Shown here one piece after another: positions 60,101 through 64,000 of a stretch of DNA of 64,000 bases (position 1 is its first letter; every line of letters begins with the position of its first letter). Origin of the DNA: Aptenodytes patagonicus (Eukaryota; Chordata; Aves; Sphenisciformes; Spheniscidae); the NCBI RefSeq assembly GCF_965638725.1, contig NC_134949.1:130864969-130928968 (forward strand), read 5' to 3'. Made by a program: the position numbers and the translations under genes. Below the pieces are notes generated by a model. The model saw only the letters and a list, made by a program, of their open reading frames with translations, was not told where the DNA came from and ran no database searches.

Positions 60101-62800
60101 GAGCAGGTGATGGATTAGGCTGGCAGCTGCCCCCACCGCTGCATGGTCCTGCAGAGGGACCAGAATACAGCGCTGCAAATGAGTGAAGGTGAGATACCGG
60201 AGCAGGGGGTTATTAAATGAGTCAGGTGTGGGTAAGACTTGATAGACCCGAACTGGCCCAGGACCGTTCTCTAGGTCAAACAGAAGCGCGGGGCTTTTGG
60301 GGAAGGAAGGTGTAGGCTGTCAGGACCCAGGCCCAAGCCTCTCTGTAAAAAGATGGAGAAAATACCCTATCCTTCAAGTGCACTTGGTGATGAAAACAGC
60401 ACTTCTACTGATTAAAGCATAATAAATGTAATTAAAAACACTGTAAGCTATTAGTGACTGCTACCTGTTATGCATTTGTTTTAAGCCCTTTGAATGCTGA
60501 TAACTATTTTTTTCCCCTAGAAAATCTTTCTACATTACCGCTGTTTCCTTTACTCAACGCATTTGCAGTCATCAGCTGTAAATTCAAGTAATGAATTCAT
60601 GAGGCGTCTGGATGGCATAATAATACTATATCTTGCACGCTACCACAGCTACCACCAGGCAATCCTAGGATGCTTAACCTGTGCGAGTGGATTAAGCCTC
60701 ACAGTGCGGTTCTGCTGCGTGGGGAGGCAGCGAAAGTCCCTTCAGGCAGAACAGGAACCCTTCAGGGCACCATATTCCTGGGTCCCTGGGGCAGAAATGT
60801 ACGTGCCTATTTGGTACCAACCCAACACCTCTAGGAAATGTCAGATCTGCTCTGCGTGCACCGCGCAGACAGCCTGCACATGTTCAGTAAATCTGCCCCG
60901 CCGGGATGTGCCTGCCTCCCAGCACACACCACACAAACTGGATATCGCACGTGCAGAAACGTGCAGTACGTTCAATGCTTCCACACAATGGTCAGTCGCT
61001 CAGCACATGTGCATTAAGCCCACCCAGTACTTCTAAAAAGCATCAGAATAGCTGGTGGTGTGAGCAGTTTGTGCAAGACAGAGCAAGGACTATCATCCTT
61101 TGCCGTTTATGTTCACAGAGGAATAGAACCATACGAAATTACCCCCCTGGAAACGTTGGACTCCATCACTCACGTGCTGTGCAGCAGACCTATGCATGTG
61201 TTTTAAAAACATCAAGGGGATTCAGATGTCTGGCATCCTGCTCAGATCCCCAAGTATAAAAAGGGTCTGCGATATCCTAGATGCACCTTAGCTCTAACCA
61301 GAGCACAGAGAAGCAAAAGAGTAGCAGACAACTGTTAATCTGTTCCCCGTGAAACATTTAACAAGACAGCTTTGTTGCTATCAATCTGCCTGACTTCGCT
61401 GATAGTGCATTAATCAACACAATAAAACTGATATTAATGCGTTTTTTATGAAAGGACTAGCAAAATGAGTTGTCTTACTCTCAGATAGCACTAAAATCAG
61501 GTTAGTAAGGATATCTACAACTCCAAGCACAGGAACAGCCCACTAGCTCCAAGAGGACCAACCATACTTTTAAGTATCTTGCTGAACGGGAACCTAATTC
61601 ACAAAGCAGGACCTAAAACAACCAGAAATATACTGTATTGCATGCATTTTCCTCCACATACTAAATTGGGAGGTAAAATATTGATTTCTAGCACATACCC
61701 TATTCCTCCATCACTGACGCAGCTAGATCTCTGCTGAATTATTGAAACCCTTGTAATGTTGTAATGGAAAATGTTAATTTTAACAAGAGACACACAATGC
61801 CTGCAAAAACAATGAATCAATCATAAGTGGGTAGATGTACAAATGTATTTTTATTTTCGTTTCAGTGATCTGTGTGGCCCAGCAGTGAACTCCAATTTTG
61901 AAAGGAATTAAATAATGTTTTGCAGCTGGTCAGAAAATGGAAACCCGTTTGCAGAATTTTTAAAAAATCACAGATATTGTTCCAGTATTACAGCAGGAAA
62001 AAAATCAACATACTCTTGAAACTAATTAGAAACAACAAAGAAGGTGGTTTTTAATAGCACTCAAAGCTTTACCTGGAATATTAAACGCACACATCCAGCC
62101 ACCATAAAAACTACAAATGTCGAGAATCTGTTTACTACTGAGAGGGATTAGCTGAAACCTACATCATGCTACAGCACCGGACAAAATGCAGCAAATTGTT
62201 TCCACAAAGGAGCTGTATACAGTTCCATCATACAGTGCCCCTCATGTTTGCTTATTAAAAAAAACCAACAGAAAACTTGCTTCTTTAGCCAAAATTCTGT
62301 TTAGGGAGTGAAGGTCTAGGGGAGATGGACAAAGAACGAACCGGTTCCTTCCAGCCGTCTCTCTCTGCCGCATCCAACTCTGCGGAAGCTGCTCTATTCC
62401 AATTCCGCAGCAATATCCTCCTGTGCCAGCCCACAGGAATGTCATGGAGAAAGATAATGCTCTCAGGGTCTCTATATTTGGTGTCAAACAGGAGCGGGAT
62501 TTGGAGGTTGGCCGGAGAACAGAAACAGGAGCCAGGGTGCCCAGGAAGTGCAGGCAACCAAGACAAACAGTAAAGCACTGCTTCTCTGCGCACGCTCCCC
62601 GAGATCAGCAATTAAATGGACAGGTTTAGGGAGAAGGTTACGTCTGTCGTATATACGAGTTCCAACACAGCTCTGTGTAGACTATGCTACGCCTGTGATG
62701 CTGGTAGAGCCGATCATTAAAGTACAACCTTGGAACATTTTCTGTGATGCTGATCACGAGAAAGGATGGACAACTTGGAGCGTCGAGATGAAAAGCAGCT
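57131..62800. other. Intergenic region downstream of OTC
   Basis: No gene recognised. Small direct repeats of TTTGTCAATT/TTTCTCAATT units occur at 59292-59335. Moderately CpG-rich stretches near 57600-57870 and 59820-60150 have no evident function. Confidence 0.55.
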
Positions 62801-62812
62801 TTTGCAGTGGTG

Positions 62813-62877
62813 TTTATTGTCTTGAACATTTTCACGAATGCAATGCAATATCATACAGCTAACTATACAGTTTTATT
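62813..62877 (-). terminator. OTC: OTC tandem polyadenylation signals
   Basis: On the minus strand AATAAA occurs at 62872-62877, about 107 bases after the OTC stop, and again at 62813-62818. Both lie in the right position for 3' ends of a short 3' UTR (cleavage near 62855 and near 62795). Two messenger isoforms differing by about 60 bases are expected. Which dominates cannot be read from sequence. Confidence 0.75.
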
Positions 62878-62983
62878 AAAGAATCATTCGTTGCCTTGAT
62901 CCTTTCTGAAGAATGTCTACGTATTTGCGGACCAGAATATTCTGCCGATGAGGAATATTTTTCTCTTGGCAGGAATCCAAGCA
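62855..62983 (-). other. OTC: OTC 3' UTR
   Basis: Sequence between the OTC stop codon and the first polyadenylation site, about 130 bases. It may extend to about 62795 if the second signal is used. No other feature is seen in it. Confidence 0.7.
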
Positions 62984-63043
62984 TCAAAATGTAGGCTTTT
63001 GTAGCTGTGGTGAGTAATCTGTCAGCAGGGAAACCATGACAGC
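62984..63043 (-). CDS. OTC: Ornithine carbamoyltransferase, last coding exon (partial gene)
   Basis: Nineteen codons and a TGA read AVMVSLLTDYSPQLQKPTF from 63043 down. This is the C-terminus of vertebrate OTC. Human exon 10 encodes the same 19 positions (336-354) with one difference (Lys for Thr next to the last residue). The exon is preceded on the minus strand by a long pyrimidine tract ending in CTAG (63044-63045), a good acceptor, with the phase-0 junction known from the human gene. OTC joins ornithine and carbamoyl phosphate to give citrulline in the mitochondrial matrix, as a homotrimer. The segment encodes the final helix and tail. The remaining exons lie beyond the right edge. Birds excrete uric acid and OTC is low and mainly renal in chicken (established knowledge). 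The intact reading frame here nonetheless argues for continued constraint. Confidence 0.96.
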   Translation of the reverse strand, partial: AVMVSLLTDYSPQLQKPTF

Positions 63044-64000
63044 CTAGAGGAGGAAGAAAAGAAAAAATCTAATCACACTGGAAACAGATACTCCATAAAA
63101 ATAAATAAGGGGGAAATATTTTCCAGCTCTAAAGTCTTGTGTTGAAAATTATTGCCCTGACAAAAACTGCACACTTAGATTTATTTCCTAGAATTTCTGA
63201 TGATGAATCAGGAAAGAGCTGAAAATCAGTTAGGATGTTTTGTACTGTAGCCGGTAGGTTTTCTCAGTGCAGACAAAATATGTTAATGGACAGCCTAGGA
63301 GAAATTCAGACAAAGCATGTTTAGACCAAATGCTGAGGCCTTTTTGGTGAGTTATATTGTATCCTCAGCTACTGCTAGGAGACGCTGTAGGTACCCGAAC
63401 AGCACATGGGCTTGCTCGTGGATTTCAGCAGAACTTCCCTTAGCATCAGTGAGAGCCACACTTGAGTAAGGACTTTGAAATTTATCCCAGTTTAGCTATA
63501 CTTTCTGTGGTAAAACATAGAAAATCCTCACTGAGGTTAATAGTCTGTCATCTACCCCTCCTGCCCTCCCCTAGTATTTGACACACACTCCAACAAAACC
63601 TTAGGTATGGCCACAAAATGACGGTAATGGGAATGTCAGCTAAATAAAACATGGTGTTGCAGCAGCTCTGCCGTCCTCCTCACACCCGTGGACATAACAA
63701 GCCCCATGCTTGCTTGGTTTCGACAAGGTATTGCCTGGTTGACTCTGTTGCGATTTCACAGCAATGTCTGACTGCAAATTGGTATTTTGGCCCAGAACTG
63801 GATTTACAAGGGTACTCCAGGGGTTGCGGTCTTGTTGCCTGTCCTTCCTTTCCCTTCAGCACTGCTCAGTGTGACAGGTAGTCCCAGGCACACGGTGGGG
63901 ACTGAACATAGAGCTGTGCAGCCCCCCGCTGCTACCCGTGTCGTAGCTGCACTCAGCCCTGGGTGGAACTACAGCGGAGCAAATAATTTATTTTTCAGTT
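63044..64000 (-). other. OTC: OTC last intron (5' part off the right edge)
   Basis: This is intron sequence upstream of the terminal exon. The first 40 bases form the pyrimidine tract and AG acceptor. I looked for the preceding exon (the segment containing the conserved HCLP substrate-binding motif) and did not find it, so the intron is longer than 950 bases. Nothing else recognised. Confidence 0.85.

Noticed and set aside
62242..62611. Minus-strand frames just downstream of OTC as an extra OTC exon
   Set aside because: They lie beyond both polyadenylation signals and do not match any part of OTC.
1..64000. CRISPR arrays, bacterial operons, rRNA or tRNA genes
   Set aside because: No regularly spaced repeats, no operon-like gene packing and no tRNA or rRNA signature. 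The only tRNA-related sequence is the retroviral primer site.

Overview
The window is vertebrate nuclear DNA, almost certainly from a bird. It has long AT-rich non-coding stretches, a CpG-island promoter, consensus splice sites, a 5'-truncated CR1 LINE ending in the typical ATTCTATGAT-like 3' repeat, a solo LTR of a type abundant in birds, and one full-length two-LTR endogenous retrovirus. Only two host protein-coding genes can be supported, both on the minus strand and both cut by the window edges. TSPAN7 exon 1 lies at 7112-7192, with its intron 1 running off the left edge. The last coding exon of OTC lies at 62984-63043, with its preceding intron running off the right edge. The order OTC then TSPAN7, same orientation, matches human Xp11.4, a block that in chicken lies on chromosome 1 (established knowledge).

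Layout. 1-7111: TSPAN7 intron 1, with two CpG-rich patches (about 1425-1650 and 2560-2875), each next to strong minus-strand splice signals. One set of signals encloses a 66-nt open cassette exon candidate. 6340-7560: CpG island and promoter of TSPAN7, including a TG/TA microsatellite, a long purine tract and a plus-strand splice donor that may belong to a divergent transcript. 7.6-62.8 kb: intergenic DNA of about 55 kb with no recognisable host gene. It carries a solo LTR (15924-16465, CCTTC target duplication), a 6474-bp provirus (20273-26746, CTATC target duplication, tRNA-Ser primer site), a 91-bp copy of the provirus/host junction 1.2 kb downstream (27903-27993), a MIR-like CORE-SINE relic (about 49731-49850), the CR1 LINE (about 50572-51833) and an orphan CpG-rich patch with a perfect hairpin (about 56740-57110). 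62.8-64 kb: OTC 3' UTR with two tandem polyadenylation signals, the terminal exon and its intron.

The provirus is the main accessory element. Its two 942-bp LTRs differ at only eight sites by eye, all transitions. Yet gag, pro, pol and env carry stops and frameshifts, and integrase with most of RNase H is missing. This suggests the copy was already defective when it integrated and was moved in trans. I found no evidence of a novel multi-gene system. The items most worth testing are the possible alternative TSPAN7 promoter/exon, the provirus/host junction duplication, and the antisense reading frame in the LTRs.
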